Assembly (NCBI RefSeq): GCF_964204645.1
Contig: NC_134032.1
Coordinates: forward strand, 4,180,916 to 4,244,915
Direction: 5' to 3'
Source: Tubulanus polymorphus
Lineage: Eukaryota; Nemertea; Palaeonemertea; Tubulaniformes; Tubulanidae
DNA length: 64,000 nucleotides
Shown: in pieces, positions 63,465-64,000 of the stretch
Numbering within the stretch: position 1 is the first letter of the stretch
How the letters are laid out: each line of letters opens with the position of its first letter
Notes under the pieces: model-generated
Told to the model about the DNA's origin: nothing
The model's input: the letters and a program-made list of their open reading frames with translations, nothing else
Database searches by the model: none
Translations under genes and position numbers: made by a program

Positions 63465-64000
63465 ATGTTACTTTCTGGTTATGACGACATCTTGCTAACT
63501 AAGAGCATGACTTGTCTATGAATTCATCAGACATTCATCCACAATCTAGCTTGCAAGATGTTCATGTAAACTTTCATATTTAAAATATATTTAATCAGAT
63601 ATACATAAATTACGTCATGTTCATGTTTCATATTATATATCTGTATTATTCTCTGCATAATTGATTCATAGTAAATAAGTAATTTTTGTTACCTATGTGT
63701 TTCCTACTAAAGATCATATATGTAGATTAGTTGAAATCCAATGATTGAATGAAATAATTTTCAATATTACTATATCTATAAACAACATATTTGATGCTTA
63801 ATTACTGATTTTCCCATGGGATTTTCCTTAGTCACTGTGCATGTACAGGTCTGCAAATTGTAGACTATTTGATTAAATATATGTCTCTTCCTAATAAAGG
63901 TAAACTTAAATTGCTTCCTTGCTTCATTTTTATTAACCATTTGAATTTGGAAAATCACAAAAGAATATACTTTTTCACAGCTTAAATAACTTAAGGAGAT
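63465..64000. other. Right flank of the transposon
   Basis: AT-rich sequence after the TTA duplication. I see no exon, RNA gene or repeat in it. Confidence 0.5.

Overview
The window looks like nuclear DNA of a marine bilaterian invertebrate, probably a lophotrochozoan. The reasons are short GT-AG introns, secreted TSP1/EGF/C-type-lectin and CAP genes, an orphan rhodopsin-like GPCR, and a very dense and varied set of mobile elements (PolB2 element, BEL/Pao, Gypsy, LINE, tRNA-derived SINEs, Helentron, two long DNA transposons). The species cannot be named from sequence alone. All gene models are hand-built from splice sites and reading-frame phase; no search was run.

Layout. 1-4319 (minus): decayed protein-primed type family-B DNA polymerase of an AT-rich selfish or virus-like element, then a 350-bp fold-back repeat and a (TTTCAT)n array. 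5500-13744 (plus): a modular secreted gene (signal peptide, TSP1, EGF, lectin/EGF chimera, EGF, C-type lectin), with a dead TSP1 exon and a 33-bp minisatellite in its introns. 14455-15013 (minus): BEL/Pao protease remnant. 17093-18106 (minus): intact single-exon GPCR. 18107-23817: mostly gene-free, with small dispersed repeats. 23822-31095: a 7.3-kb DNA transposon with TTAA target duplication and 19-bp terminal inverted repeats. It carries a THAP/transposase gene on the plus strand that has lost its catalytic exons and, facing it, a gene for a P2X7 'ballast'-type zinc/cysteine domain protein. A 2.4-kb segment flanked by perfect 61-bp inverted repeats (Gypsy-like LTR, gag, an unknown ORF) lies inside it. 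32204-38547 (plus): an 11-exon secreted CAP-superfamily gene. 40190-41640 (minus): LINE reverse transcriptase fragment. 44280-52519 (plus): a Helentron encoding two deubiquitinase-like cysteine protease domains, HUH Rep, PIF1 helicase and an EEP endonuclease. 55060-63461: an 8.4-kb DNA transposon with perfect 40-bp terminal inverted repeats and TTA target duplication. Its spliced gene joins an N-terminal CIDE-N-like domain to a large DDE-type transposase.

Main point. Three large DNA transposons in 40 kb each carry a domain better known from host signalling: the P2X7 ballast domain in the THAP/TTAA element, deubiquitinase-like proteases in the Helentron, and CIDE-N in the TTA element. The CIDE-N/DDE element, complete to its termini with a 60-bp perfect hairpin after the transposase, is my best candidate for an undescribed system. 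Several mobile-element ORFs are broken by single-base losses, two of them at A runs. These may be true decay or assembly indels.
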